NCBI RefSeq assembly: GCF_003231275.1 | Contig: NZ_QKVL01000050.1 | Span: 1-37,533 of the forward strand | DNA: 37,533 bases | Reading direction: 5' to 3' | Source of the DNA: Pseudomonas huaxiensis | Lineage (GTDB): Bacteria; Pseudomonadota; Gammaproteobacteria; Pseudomonadales; Pseudomonadaceae | In this document: one piece after another, positions 1 through 9,386 of the stretch | How positions within the stretch are numbered: the first letter of the stretch is position 1 | How the letters are laid out: each line of letters begins with the position of its first letter | Notes under the pieces: model-generated | The model's input: only the letters and a program-made list of their open reading frames with translations | Told to the model about the DNA's origin: nothing | Database searches by the model: none | Position numbers and translations under genes: made by a program

Positions 1-35
1 AATCGAGCGCGCAACTGACAGAAATATCAGGTCGG

Positions 36-62
36 GCCTGTCTTTGTGCAAAAAGGACAGGC
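36..62. other. short inverted repeat
   Basis: GCCTGTC at 36-42 is repeated inverted at 56-62 with a 13-base spacer. It lies downstream of the small minus-strand gene that ends at 131 but has no T-tract after the stem in that direction, so calling it a terminator would be a guess. Nothing else was recognised in the first 130 bases. Confidence 0.3.
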
Positions 63-130
63 GGGGGCGCTGTACTGGATGTGTTCGCGAAGGTCAGGCA
101 AGGCGAGCTCGGATACATTTCGTACCGCGC

Positions 131-325
131 CTAATCGCCCTCACCGAGCTGGGGAAAATGCCGGCAGCTCTTGCGCTCGGCCATCTGCCGGTCGGTGGGA
201 CGCTCATCGACGAAACGCGGCGGTCCATCGCTATGGATTTCCAGGAAGCCCCAGCGCAGGTCGGCTTCGGTCTGCCCCGGCTTGGGCGGTTCGAACCACC
301 AGACTTCGCGGCTGATCAGGGCCAT
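131..325 (-). CDS. small conserved-looking hypothetical protein
   Basis: A 64-residue protein I cannot assign to a family. It starts with ATG behind a GAGG ribosome-binding site about 9 bases upstream. Its composition looks like a folded small protein: an aromatic patch near the N-terminus (VWWFEPP), a WGFLEIH strand-like stretch, then a charged, Arg-rich middle and a single Cys near the C-terminus. There is no signal peptide and no membrane segment, so it is probably cytosolic. It is divergent from the large LRR protein and shares the 110-base intergenic region with it. The competing plus-strand frames here give low-complexity Arg/Ala-rich translations without a ribosome-binding site, which supports the minus-strand reading. 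No function is proposed. Confidence 0.6.
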   Translation of the reverse strand: MALISREVWWFEPPKPGQTEADLRWGFLEIHSDGPPRFVDERPTDRQMAERKSCRHFPQLGEGD

Positions 326-435
326 GATCGATATCCTCGAGTGACAAAGTATTGCTCAAACCATAGATAACTATTTGCCACCTCTCCATCTACGCCGCGC
401 AGTGTACTTGCGCTCCATTACATGGAGTGCACGTG

Positions 436-3400
436 ATGCCACGCCCCCCTTCCAGCGTTTCCAACACCTACGACTTCCATCAACACGTGATCAAAGAGCG
501 TCTACCGGGCTGGGTGAGCCAGCTGAATGCCGATCAGCTCGATCGCCTGCAGTATTTCAGCGATGTCAGCCAAAAGCCCTGGGTGCTCAACGCCCTGCCC
601 ACGCTACGCGAAGAGTTCGAGCAGACGCAGCACAGCCTGCGTGCCTCGACCTTCGCCCTGGCCAAGGCGATGCAAGACCTCAAGCCAATCCCGGACTTTG
701 CCGCGCCTTTGCTTGAAGAACGCCTGCACAGTGCGTTTGGCGTACAACGCGAATTGGGCCAGTTGAAGCTGGTGCGTTTCAGCCGCGACTGGAACTGGAT
801 GCTGACGCAGGCCGAGCTGAACCATCAGGTCGAACCGCTGTTGCAAGCAGCGCTGCAAAACTTCCCGCAGGACCTGGAGTGGCAACCGGAAAGCGTGGCA
901 ATCGACGGTGAGTTCTCCGTCGGTTCACATCTGGGGTACCCGCGCTATCACTACACCGCACTGCCGTTCAGTGCGCAGCAGTTCGCCAGCGAATGCCACG
1001 CCCTGGACCTCGGTCAACGCTATCAGCAACACCTCGACGACCTGCTGGGCCGGGAGCAGGTGCGCAGCCTGGCAATCGAAGCGCGCAAGCAACAATTTCA
1101 TCTGGACCTGCTGATCGCCCGCCTCTGTTACAACCTGCGTGATGATTGTGAACGGATCCATTCTCTGCTCAGTGAAAGCCCCCCACAACCCGGCCAGGAT
1201 TGGCCGCGCTGTCACAATCTGAGCCTGTTCGGCATTGATATTCTCGACGCGGTACTGATCCATCCGGCCCGCGACTCGGTGGCCGTGCTGCTTTATCTGC
1301 CGGGGGTCGAGGACGGCGCCCTGACCCGCTACCCCACACCCGGCGCCTGCCAGCGCGCCCTGGTGCGGCGCCTGTGCCAGCCAGCCTTTCGCCGCCGCTT
1401 CATGGGTTTCATCCAGCAGGACAAGGCGCAGCATTTCGCCAGCGTCCTGCAGCGCAATCTCACCGGGCAAACCCTCGCCAGCGAACGCGAGACCCTGTGG
1501 CACGCCGACGTCGATACGGATCTGCACTGGAATCAGGGGGCGATCGACGACGAATTGTTCGGCTACCTGCAGGACCGACACCACCGGCGCCTGCTCAACG
1601 AAGCCCGGCAATTGGCGGTCCCCAGCGCCGATACCGACGAAGCGGCGCGCAAGCAACGCCTGCAGCACTGGGAGTCGCTCGGGCTGGACCTGCTGGGCGC
1701 CGCCGCGTTCTTCATCCCTGCCGCCGGGCAATTGATGACGCTTGTGTTCGTCGCGCAAGTCCTCGATACCGTCTATGAAGGCGTGCAGTCGTGGCGCCAG
1801 GGTGATATCGACGCCGCCCTGTCCAGCGTCAAGGCGGTAGCTATGGACGGCGTCATGGCAGTGGCCGGCGGCGTAGGGTTTCACTATGCCAGCAGCTTCA
1901 CCGGAAAACTCCTGGAAGTCGTGCGTCCCGACGGCGGCATCCGCCTGTGGAATGCCGACCTCACTCCCTACAAGGTGCAAGCGCCCAGGTACGATGCTGG
2001 CCTCGACTCACTGGGCAAGGGCGTCGTCGACGGCCGTCACTCTATGTCGCTGGAGGATGCGCATTACCAGATCACCCCGCATGCAGACGGCGAGCGCTGG
2101 CGGATCGTCCATCCGGACGACCCGCATGCCTTCCAGCCGATCCTCGAACACAACGGCCAGGGCGCCTGGCGTCTCGCCCACGAGACACCGCAGAACTGGT
2201 CGCGGGCCACGCTGCTGCGACGCATCGGTCATCGGCTCGATGGCTACAGCGATCAAGAGCTGGAAATCGCCAGCCGGATCAGTGGCATCAGCCGCGATGA
2301 CCTGCTGGACATTCACCTACGGAAAAAACCTGTTCCTGTCCGCTTATTCGACACGTTGCAGCGCTTGCGCGGCGGCAAACCGGCCGAGCACCCGCTCGAC
2401 GCCGCCCTCGACGGCCTTTACCTGTCGCAGCGTCGATGCATATCCAGCGACCGCCTGGCCCTCTGGAGCCTGCCGCGGGACAGCGCCTGGCCCGCCGATG
2501 CCCGGCTTGAGTTGCGCGGCGGCGACATCTCCGGCCCGTTGCTGGAACGGGCCGGCGAGCGCCAGGCCGGCGACCTGCGCCTGATCGTGAAAATCGCCGA
2601 TGGCTACCGTGCTGTGCTGGACGGCCAGCCACAGGCGGTGACCGAGGACGTGTTCGAAGCCTTGGCCCAGGCCATGCCCGAATTCAACGGTGATACCGAG
2701 GCGCTCAAAGAGCGGATTGCCGAAAACGCCCAGAGGGACCGTGAAAGCACCCAGCGCTGGCTGTGGTCCGGGCAGGATTACGGCTGGGCTGACCAAGGTC
2801 GCCTGCTAGGCGGTTTCGACCGACCGGGGGCCTACCCGCCGCCCAACGTGACCAACGACCCGCTGATCGCTCGCTACCGCCAGTTGTACCCACAGGCCAG
2901 CGAAGCATCTGCCCGGGCGCAACTGGCGCAATGGCACGCCGCTGAGCGGTATCCACACTTGGAGATACGTGCCCTGGAACGACAGCTCGAATACCTGCGC
3001 ACTACACTGGGGCAATGGGCGAATGGCCTCCCGGGGCGCACTCAAATCCGGGAAAACCTCCTTGCCAATTGGCAGCACCTGTCCAATGCCCCATCAACCC
3101 TTGATCTCGCCGGCCTGGGTCTGGTCGATGCCGACTTCGCTGACTTTCCTCATCTGAGCGAGGCCTACACGCATATCAATGAGCTAAACCTGGGCAGCAA
3201 CGAACTCAACGAACTGCCCGACCTGCTGATCCGCCAGTTGCCTTCGCTACACAGCGTGTGGGCCGTGGCCACCCATCTGAAGCAGTTCCCGGAGGGTCTG
3301 GGCCGGCAATTGACCGAGGTGGATTTCACCGACAACCAGATCGCCTGGGGCCCGGCTTCGCAACGTGCCCTGGAACAATGCCCGGCGCTGCAAGCGCTCA

Positions 3401-4554
3401 AACTTGCCGGCAATCCCCTTGGTAGTCCACCAGACATCAGCAGGCTCCCGAACCTGCGTGAGCTAGGACTGTTCGATACCGATCTACAACACTTTCCGCC
3501 CGGCCTCGGCCTGGCGCAGCAACTGGAAAACCTGGAACTTTCGGCCAACCTGATCACTGAGTTGCCCACGCCACTGGACATGAGCCGTGCGGCGCAAGAG
3601 GCCTTGAACCTTGAGTACAACCCGCTCAACGCGGATGCACTGATACAGATCGAAACGCACTTCCGCGTCACCGGCATCGACTTGATGGTGCCGGAGAACC
3701 ACTATTCGGAACTGCTGCAAAACGCCGATGCGCAGACCCTGGAGTGCTGGCAGCGGGTCAGTCGCACCTTGCCCCTGCAGTATCGCCGCGACTTGCGGTT
3801 GTTGGCAGAATCCGCCACCTTCCGCGTGAGTCCTGCCTGTACCCGCCGTCGATTCTGGTTCATGCTGCGCTGGCTGCAGACCCCTCTGGCACAGGAATCT
3901 GCGACCTCGATCCAGGCACAGAACCTGCTGACGTTCGAGATGGCCGCCGACCTCAACGAAGCGGTAGTGTTTCCGGGGATGCATCCCACCGCTCGCCAGC
4001 AGACAGAGCACCTCCTGGGTGTGGCTGTGGCTGCCATTCGCTATCAGACCGTCTCCGAGGCACTACGGCTGAAGTTCCCGGTCATGACCGATCTCGAACT
4101 CGAAACCTTCCGCGCCCGCACGCTGCAACGCATCGCTGCCGATCCGCGAATCCCCCTGCGTCTCGCGCCTATGGAAAGCGAAGCGGTATCTACCCAATTC
4201 GGCGGCGGGCGTTTGCAATCACTCGACGCTCAGTGGACCACACAACTTCATGAGCGCCTGCTGGAGCTCAATCCGGGTACCGTAGCCGGGCGCAATGCCT
4301 TGTGGGGCGAACGCCCGAATGGCGATTATGTCTACGCGTTCTGGGTCGACCACTTGCGTCAGCGCTATGCAGACGATTTCACTCAGTTGCAGGAACACGC
4401 CGAGGCACTGTTGCAAACGGCCGAAGCCCAGATGAACGAGGGTGACTACCTGATCGAAGCTAACCGCCTCCACCGCCAGTTCAACCTGGACCAAGTGCGC
4501 CTTATGGACGATCTGACCCGCAGCATTGCCGACGGTACCCAGACCCGCTGGTAA
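436..4554 (+). CDS. large DUF6543-type / leucine-rich-repeat toxin-like protein
   Basis: A 1372-residue protein of the Pseudomonas group that joins an N-terminal dermonecrotic-toxin-like region (DUF6543) to leucine-rich repeats. I chose the ATG at 436 because GGAG lies 8 bases upstream; a GTG at 427 is also in frame. A hydrophobic stretch near residues 420-490 (FFIPAAGQLMTLVF onward) resembles the membrane-inserting segment of these proteins. LRR units run from about 888 to 1068, with repeats such as LNELPDLL, LKLAGNPL and LELSANLITELP. The last 300 residues follow the LRRs where relatives carry a NEL-type E3 ubiquitin ligase, but I see no Cys-x-Asp catalytic motif. It has no signal peptide, and no secretion or immunity gene is adjacent. 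The likely role is an effector or toxin delivered to other cells; this is inferred from the family. Confidence 0.75.
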   Translation: MPRPPSSVSNTYDFHQHVIKERLPGWVSQLNADQLDRLQYFSDVSQKPWVLNALPTLREEFEQTQHSLRASTFALAKAMQDLKPIPDFAAPLLEERLHSAFGVQRELGQLKLVRFSRDWNWMLTQAELNHQVEPLLQAALQNFPQDLEWQPESVAIDGEFSVGSHLGYPRYHYTALPFSAQQFASECHALDLGQRYQQHLDDLLGREQVRSLAIEARKQQFHLDLLIARLCYNLRDDCERIHSLLSESPPQPGQDWPRCHNLSLFGIDILDAVLIHPARDSVAVLLYLPGVEDGALTRYPTPGACQRALVRRLCQPAFRRRFMGFIQQDKAQHFASVLQRNLTGQTLASERETLWHADVDTDLHWNQGAIDDELFGYLQDRHHRRLLNEARQLAVPSADTDEAARKQRLQHWESLGLDLLGAAAFFIPAAGQLMTLVFVAQVLDTVYEGVQSWRQGDIDAALSSVKAVAMDGVMAVAGGVGFHYASSFTGKLLEVVRPDGGIRLWNADLTPYKVQAPRYDAGLDSLGKGVVDGRHSMSLEDAHYQITPHADGERWRIVHPDDPHAFQPILEHNGQGAWRLAHETPQNWSRATLLRRIGHRLDGYSDQELEIASRISGISRDDLLDIHLRKKPVPVRLFDTLQRLRGGKPAEHPLDAALDGLYLSQRRCISSDRLALWSLPRDSAWPADARLELRGGDISGPLLERAGERQAGDLRLIVKIADGYRAVLDGQPQAVTEDVFEALAQAMPEFNGDTEALKERIAENAQRDRESTQRWLWSGQDYGWADQGRLLGGFDRPGAYPPPNVTNDPLIARYRQLYPQASEASARAQLAQWHAAERYPHLEIRALERQLEYLRTTLGQWANGLPGRTQIRENLLANWQHLSNAPSTLDLAGLGLVDADFADFPHLSEAYTHINELNLGSNELNELPDLLIRQLPSLHSVWAVATHLKQFPEGLGRQLTEVDFTDNQIAWGPASQRALEQCPALQALKLAGNPLGSPPDISRLPNLRELGLFDTDLQHFPPGLGLAQQLENLELSANLITELPTPLDMSRAAQEALNLEYNPLNADALIQIETHFRVTGIDLMVPENHYSELLQNADAQTLECWQRVSRTLPLQYRRDLRLLAESATFRVSPACTRRRFWFMLRWLQTPLAQESATSIQAQNLLTFEMAADLNEAVVFPGMHPTARQQTEHLLGVAVAAIRYQTVSEALRLKFPVMTDLELETFRARTLQRIAADPRIPLRLAPMESEAVSTQFGGGRLQSLDAQWTTQLHERLLELNPGTVAGRNALWGERPNGDYVYAFWVDHLRQRYADDFTQLQEHAEALLQTAEAQMNEGDYLIEANRLHRQFNLDQVRLMDDLTRSIADGTQTRW

Positions 4555-4586
4555 CCCGTCCCCGGCCAGCCGCACTGGCCGGGCAC

Positions 4587-6830
4587 TCAATACTCCACAG
4601 CAGTGAAACGCTCTCCCGCCAACCAATGCTCGAACAGGTCGGCCGGCATCGGCCGGCCGATCAGGTAGCCCTGGCCGTGATCGCAGCCGGCATTGCGCAA
4701 GAACTGATGCTGGGCGTGAGTCTCGATACCTTCGGCAGTAATGCGGTAGCCCAAGGCATGGCCGAGGTCGATGATTGCGCGGGTGATCGCCACATCGTTG
4801 ACGCCGTGGGGCAGGTCCTTGATGAAGGCGCGGTCGATCTTGAGGTGATTGATCGGCAGCGATTTCAAGTACGCCAACGACGAGTAACCGGTGCCGAAGT
4901 CGTCCACCGCCGTGGCTACGCCGAGGGCCTGCAAGCGTGCCAGCACATCGCACGCATGCTGCTGGCTCTCCATCAGCAGGCTTTCGGTGATCTCCACTTC
5001 CAGCAGGTTCGGGCTCAGGTCATGGCGCTCCAGGGCCTCGGTCAGACTGCGCACATAGTCGCTGCGTTCGATCTGCAAGGCCGCCACGTTGATCGCGATG
5101 GGCCCAGGCAACAACTCGCGGTCGCGCCACTTGCGGACCTGCGCGCAGACCAGTTCCAGCACGTGCTCACCCAGCGGAATGATCAGCCCGGTGCGCTCGG
5201 CCAGGGGAATGAAGTCCAGCGGCGAGATCAGCCCCTTCTGCGGGTCACGCCAACGCAACAGCGCCTCGGCGCCTTCGACCCGACCGCTGAACAGGTCGAT
5301 GCGCGGCTGGTACCAGAGTTCGAATTCATGCTGCTCCAGCGCGCGGCGCAGCGCCCGTTCAAGGGCCAGGCGCTGTTGCAGGCGCTCGGTCATATCGCCG
5401 TGATACAGGCGCCAGGCATTGCGCCCGCTTTCCTTGGCCGCATACATCGCAGTGTCGGCATGGCGCAGCAGGCTTTCGGCGCTGTGCCCGTGTTCCGGGG
5501 CCACGGCGATGCCGATGCTGCCGGTGACCAGCGCGGCGTTGCCCTTGAGGTCGAACGGCTGCTGCAAGGCGCGCAGCAGGCCATCCACCACCTGGCAAGC
5601 CTGTGCCGGCGCGCTGATGCGGGTGAGGATAAAGGCGAACTCGTCACCGCCAAGCCGGCAGATGGTGTCATCGATCCCGACACCGTCCTTCAGCCGCTGC
5701 GCGGCCTGCGCCAGCAACAGATCGCCAAGGTCATGGCCGAGGCTGTCGTTGACCAGCTTGAAGCCGTCGATGTCCAGCACCAGCACCGCCAGTTGCACCT
5801 TCGGCGCGGCCAGCGCCTGTTGCAGACGGTGCTGGAACAGCACGCGATTGGGCAGGCCGGTGACCGCATCGAAATGCGCCAGGTGTTCAAGTTGCGCCTG
5901 GGAATGCTTGAGTTCGCCGTTGCGCAAGTTGATCAGGCGGTTGCTGCGGTTCAACTGGGCGACGAACAGGCTGAACAGCCCGGTGGTGGCCAAGGCGAAC
6001 AGAAACAGCGGCGAACTGAACAGGCTCATGGACGACCAGCCCTCACGCGGGGTCGCCGCCAGTTGCCAGATGCCACCGGGTACATCGACATTGAGTGTCA
6101 CTGAAGGCTGTTTGAACATCGCCGGCTCGCCCCAGATCATCGCCCCGGCCGCGCCTTCGCCGTCACCACCACGCAATGCCAGGTGGAAGCTGGCGTCCTC
6201 GCCAACCCCGGAGGCGCGCAGCAGGCTGTCGATATCCGCCACCACCGAGACATTGCCCCAGTACAGGCGCACACCTTTGTGGCCCTTGAGGAATACCGGA
6301 CGCCGATAGATCAGCGCCCGTCCTCCCTGATAAAGCTGGACCGGCCCCGCCAGCACCGGTTCGCCACTGTCGCGGGCGCGCTGCACCAGCGGGTATTGCT
6401 CCGGCAGCGTCCGGTAGTTCAGGCCGAGGATGCTTTCGTTGTTGTGCAGCGGGTAGACGTCGGCGATGACGTCATTGGGCGCCAGCGAGATGTGGCGGAT
6501 ATAGCGCACCGACTCCATGGCCTGACTCGCCATGTCGTGAAAATGCCCGGGCGAAATATCCCCATCGGCACTGAGCAACTGTGCTATCCCTTCAGTCTCG
6601 CCAAACGCCGAGCGCATCTGCGCCTCGAGGCTCGCGCGGATACCGGACAGGCGCATGCTCGCCGTCGCGATCATTTCGCTTTCCTGACGCTGCACGTCCA
6701 GTCGGCCGAGGGCGATGGACAGACCGATGCCAATCACGGCAAAGCCAATGGGAAGCAGGCGATAAGCGGTAGAACGCACGCTGGTGGGTAGGCTGCGGGG
6801 GGCTTCGAGGGCGAGAATTCTTGTCGTCAT
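4587..6830 (-). CDS. CHASE-GGDEF-EAL membrane protein, cyclic-di-GMP turnover
   Basis: A 747-residue inner-membrane protein. From the N-terminus it has a membrane helix (about 23-43), a periplasmic CHASE-type sensor region, a second membrane helix (about 270-295), a GGDEF diguanylate cyclase domain and an EAL phosphodiesterase domain. The GGDEF signature is intact near residue 394 (RLGGDEFAF). The EAL signature (EALLRW, near 521), the DDFGTGYSS loop and the AEGIE motif are also intact, so both activities are possible. The frame stays open upstream to 7025, but that part would overlap the divergent aldehyde dehydrogenase gene and is Arg/Pro-rich, so I start at MTTRIL; an ATG at 6848 is an alternative. 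No clear ribosome-binding site decides between them. The signal sensed is unknown. Confidence 0.88.
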   Translation of the reverse strand: MTTRILALEAPRSLPTSVRSTAYRLLPIGFAVIGIGLSIALGRLDVQRQESEMIATASMRLSGIRASLEAQMRSAFGETEGIAQLLSADGDISPGHFHDMASQAMESVRYIRHISLAPNDVIADVYPLHNNESILGLNYRTLPEQYPLVQRARDSGEPVLAGPVQLYQGGRALIYRRPVFLKGHKGVRLYWGNVSVVADIDSLLRASGVGEDASFHLALRGGDGEGAAGAMIWGEPAMFKQPSVTLNVDVPGGIWQLAATPREGWSSMSLFSSPLFLFALATTGLFSLFVAQLNRSNRLINLRNGELKHSQAQLEHLAHFDAVTGLPNRVLFQHRLQQALAAPKVQLAVLVLDIDGFKLVNDSLGHDLGDLLLAQAAQRLKDGVGIDDTICRLGGDEFAFILTRISAPAQACQVVDGLLRALQQPFDLKGNAALVTGSIGIAVAPEHGHSAESLLRHADTAMYAAKESGRNAWRLYHGDMTERLQQRLALERALRRALEQHEFELWYQPRIDLFSGRVEGAEALLRWRDPQKGLISPLDFIPLAERTGLIIPLGEHVLELVCAQVRKWRDRELLPGPIAINVAALQIERSDYVRSLTEALERHDLSPNLLEVEITESLLMESQQHACDVLARLQALGVATAVDDFGTGYSSLAYLKSLPINHLKIDRAFIKDLPHGVNDVAITRAIIDLGHALGYRITAEGIETHAQHQFLRNAGCDHGQGYLIGRPMPADLFEHWLAGERFTAVEY

Positions 6831-6981
6831 ACGCCGAACTGCTTGCATCTGATTACTGCTTATCGGCGGACGAACGGCAATGTTGAGGCGGGCTGGCTTT
6901 TTTTTGCGGCCTGGGTTTATTCTCGGCTGAAACGCTTCATCTATCCGTTTCACCCTACGAAGAACAACGAGGTGTTGTGCC

Positions 6982-8601
6982 ATGGATCGTCTGCTGGATT
7001 CGCTGTTTCCCACTGCCGAGGACATTCCCGAGGCGTACCGCCTGGGTGAGCCGCTGGAGCAGCGCGATTACCTGGTCAACGGCGAACTGCGCCGTTGGGA
7101 CGGCCCGCTGGCCACAGTACGCAGCCCGGTCTGGCTACGCGAAGGCAATGAAGAGCGTCAGGTGATCCTCGGCAGCGCCCCGCTGCTCGATGCCGACACC
7201 GCCCTCACCGCCCTGGACGCCGCCGTGCACGCCTACGACAAGGGCCGCGGCGCCTGGCCGACGATGCGCGTGGCCGAGCGCATTCGTCATGTCGAAGGAT
7301 TCCTCGGGCGCATGCGCCTGCAACGCGAGGCGGTGATCAAGCTGCTGATGTGGGAAATCGGCAAGAACCTCAAGGACGCCGAAAAGGAATTCGATCGCAC
7401 CTGCGATTACATCGTCGACACCATCGGTGCCCTCAAGGAACTGGACCGCCGCTCCAGCCGCTTCGAACTGGAACAGGACACCCTCGGCCAGATCCGCCGC
7501 ACCCCGCTGGGCGTGGCGCTGTGCATGGGCCCTTACAACTACCCGCTGAACGAAACCTTCACCACCCTGATCCCGGCGCTGATCATGGGCAACACCGTGG
7601 TGTTCAAACCGGCCAAATTCGGCGTCCTGCTGATCCGGCCGCTGCTCGAAGCCTTCCGCGACAGCTTCCCGGCCGGAGTGATCAACGTCATTTATGGCCG
7701 TGGCCGCGAAACCGTCAGCGCACTGATGGCCAGCGGCAAGATCGACGTGTTCGCCTTCATCGGCACCAACAAGGCGGCCAGCGACCTGAAAAAGCTCCAC
7801 CCGCGCCCGCACCGTCTGCGCGCCGCCCTCGGCCTCGATGCGAAGAACCCGGGCATCGTCTTGCCCGACGCCGACCTCGACAACGCGGTCAGCGAGTCGA
7901 TTACCGGCGCGCTGTCGTTCAACGGCCAGCGCTGCACCGCGCTGAAGATCCTCTTCGTCCATGAACAGGTGGTCGACAGCTTCCTGGAAAAATTCCAGGC
8001 CAAACTCGCCGCCCTCAAGCCCGGCATGCCCTGGACCCCGGGCGTGGCCCTGACACCGCTGCCAGAGCCGGGCAAGATCGATTACCTAAACGGCCTGGTG
8101 AGCGACGCCGTCAGTCATGGCGCGCAGGTGCTCAACCCCGGCGGCGGGCAGAGCCGCGGCTCGTTCTTCTACCCCGCGCTGCTCTACCCGGTGAACCCGG
8201 CGATGCGTGTCTACCACGAAGAGCAGTTCGGCCCGGTGGTGCCCGTGGTGCCCTACAGCGACCTGCAAACGGTGGTCGACTACGTGCTGGACTCGGATTT
8301 CGGCCAGCAATTGAGCCTGTTCGGCAATGACCCGGAGGCTATCGGCCGGCTGGTGGACACCTTCGCCAACCAGGTTGGGCGGATCAACATCAACGCCCAA
8401 TGCCAGCGCAGTCCCGATACGTTCCCGTTCAATGGCCGCAAGAACTCCGCCGAAGGCACCCTCTCGGTCCACGATGCACTGCGGGTGTTTTCCATCCGCA
8501 CGCTGGTGGCCACGCGCTTCCAGGACAACAACAAGCAGTTGATCAGCGAAATCATCCGCAACCGCCAGTCGAGTTTCCTGACTACCGATTACATCTTCTA
8601 A
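6982..8601 (+). CDS. NADP-dependent glyceraldehyde-3-phosphate dehydrogenase-like aldehyde dehydrogenase
   Basis: A 539-residue soluble member of the aldehyde dehydrogenase superfamily, closest by eye to GapN-type non-phosphorylating glyceraldehyde-3-phosphate dehydrogenases. Visible motifs are GPYNYPLNE (186 is the oxyanion Asn), NTVVFKPAKF for the cofactor, the catalytic Cys318 in FNGQRCTA, and EEQFGPVVPV. The usual ELGGKNP segment reads GLDAKNP, so the general-base Glu is replaced by Gly284. Other members of this subgroup may share that feature. The gene is divergent from the cyclic-di-GMP gene and is followed by a hairpin with a T-tract at 8716-8745, so it is probably transcribed alone. 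The substrate is inferred from family resemblance only. Confidence 0.8.
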   Translation: MDRLLDSLFPTAEDIPEAYRLGEPLEQRDYLVNGELRRWDGPLATVRSPVWLREGNEERQVILGSAPLLDADTALTALDAAVHAYDKGRGAWPTMRVAERIRHVEGFLGRMRLQREAVIKLLMWEIGKNLKDAEKEFDRTCDYIVDTIGALKELDRRSSRFELEQDTLGQIRRTPLGVALCMGPYNYPLNETFTTLIPALIMGNTVVFKPAKFGVLLIRPLLEAFRDSFPAGVINVIYGRGRETVSALMASGKIDVFAFIGTNKAASDLKKLHPRPHRLRAALGLDAKNPGIVLPDADLDNAVSESITGALSFNGQRCTALKILFVHEQVVDSFLEKFQAKLAALKPGMPWTPGVALTPLPEPGKIDYLNGLVSDAVSHGAQVLNPGGGQSRGSFFYPALLYPVNPAMRVYHEEQFGPVVPVVPYSDLQTVVDYVLDSDFGQQLSLFGNDPEAIGRLVDTFANQVGRININAQCQRSPDTFPFNGRKNSAEGTLSVHDALRVFSIRTLVATRFQDNNKQLISEIIRNRQSSFLTTDYIF

Positions 8602-8715
8602 GGCTTGAGTGTCTACAAACTGTGGGAGCGCAAGCGGCTGACGATCTGCGATTGCCTGCGAGATATGTAGATACCGTTTCCAAAGACCGTTTGGCGCATC
8701 GCTAACCATCCGTCC

Positions 8716-8745
8716 AGCGCAAGCGGCGACGGATTTGCGCTTTTT
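8716..8745 (+). terminator. Rho-independent terminator after the aldehyde dehydrogenase gene
   Basis: AGCGCAA (8716-8722) pairs perfectly with TTGCGCT (8735-8741) across a 12-base loop and runs into a T-tract. It lies 115 bases after the stop codon of the preceding gene. Confidence 0.6.
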
Positions 8746-8774
8746 CCATTCCTGTACAAACATACAGCGATACG

Positions 8775-8793
8775 CCCGGGCATCTTGCCCGGG
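8775..8793. other. GC-rich hairpin in the leader of the VOC protein gene
   Basis: CCCGGGCA and TGCCCGGG form a perfect 8-bp stem with a 3-base loop, 36 bases upstream of the next start codon. There is no T-tract. It could be a second terminator stem, a repeat remnant or a 5' leader structure. Confidence 0.4.
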
Positions 8794-8828
8794 TCGTCCG
8801 TTGGCATTGGCTACAGGAGGAACACGCA

Positions 8829-9290
8829 ATGACCGCAAAACCCATTCCCGAAGGTGCCCACAGCATCACGCCGTACCTGGGCATCAAGGACGCGCACAAC
8901 GCCATCGATTTCTACAAGGCCGCCTTCGGCGCCGTCGAGATGTTCCGTCTCGAAGGCCCGGACGGCCGCATCGGCCATGCCGAACTGAAAATCGGCGACT
9001 CGTCGATCATGCTGGCCGAGCCGTGCGACCAGGCGGCGCTGGTCAGCAGCCAGTCGCAACCGGGTGTTTCCGTAGGGCTGCACCTCTACGTCGAAGACGT
9101 CGACGCCCGTTACGCCCAGGCGATCAAGGCCGGCGCCACCGAGGTCAATCCAGTGCAGGACCAGTTTTACGGCGACCGCAGTGGCACCTTGAAGGATCCG
9201 TTCGGTAACCTGTGGTTCATTTCCACCCACAAGGAAGACCTCACGGTGGAAGAAATCCGGGCCCGGGCAGCGAAGTTGTTTGGTGGCTGA
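8829..9290 (+). CDS. VOC-superfamily (glyoxalase/PhnB-like) protein
   Basis: A 153-residue cytosolic protein with the vicinal-oxygen-chelate fold, as in PhnB and glyoxalase-like proteins. It starts behind a strong AGGAGG site. Seen in the sequence: ITPYLGIKDAHNAIDFYKAAFGA (first beta-alpha-beta unit, which opens these proteins), GHAELKIGDSSIMLAEP, and the second unit with YVEDVDARYAQAIKAGA and DPFGNLWFIST, where metal-binding or catalytic side chains normally lie (for example His in GHAEL). The C-terminal tail VEEIRARA is typical of the YaeR/PhnB-like subgroup. Enzymatic activity and substrate cannot be told from the sequence. It sits alone between two terminator-like hairpins. Confidence 0.85.
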   Translation: MTAKPIPEGAHSITPYLGIKDAHNAIDFYKAAFGAVEMFRLEGPDGRIGHAELKIGDSSIMLAEPCDQAALVSSQSQPGVSVGLHLYVEDVDARYAQAIKAGATEVNPVQDQFYGDRSGTLKDPFGNLWFISTHKEDLTVEEIRARAAKLFGG

Positions 9291-9329
9291 TCCCCGGCTT
9301 TTTGATAGTGTGCCGGGACCGCTTCAGCG

Positions 9330-9358
9330 GCCCATCGCGACGGTTAGGCGCGATGGGC
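9330..9358. other. intergenic hairpin
   Basis: GCCCATCGCG at 9330-9339 is repeated inverted at 9349-9358, giving a 10-bp perfect stem with a 9-base loop. It lies between the VOC gene stop and the next start. There is no T-tract; it may be a terminator stem or a REP-like remnant. Confidence 0.4.
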
Positions 9359-9386
9359 TGCAAAGCAGTCCCTCATGGAATGGGCA

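Noticed and set aside
925..1980. 351-codon open frame antisense to the LRR gene
   Set aside because: It lies fully opposite the much better supported toxin-like gene, lacks a ribosome-binding site and has Gln/Val/Ala-rich shadow composition.
4000..4554. NEL ubiquitin-ligase domain in the LRR protein
   Set aside because: Expected from relatives, but no Cys-x-Asp active-site motif was found in the C-terminal part.
4626..6104. 492-codon plus-strand frame
   Set aside because: It is antisense to the intact GGDEF and EAL domains and shows no domain of its own; a shadow of high-GC codon use.
6831..7025. N-terminal extension of the GGDEF/EAL protein
   Set aside because: It would overlap the divergent aldehyde dehydrogenase start and consists of a basic, Pro-rich stretch without a ribosome-binding site.
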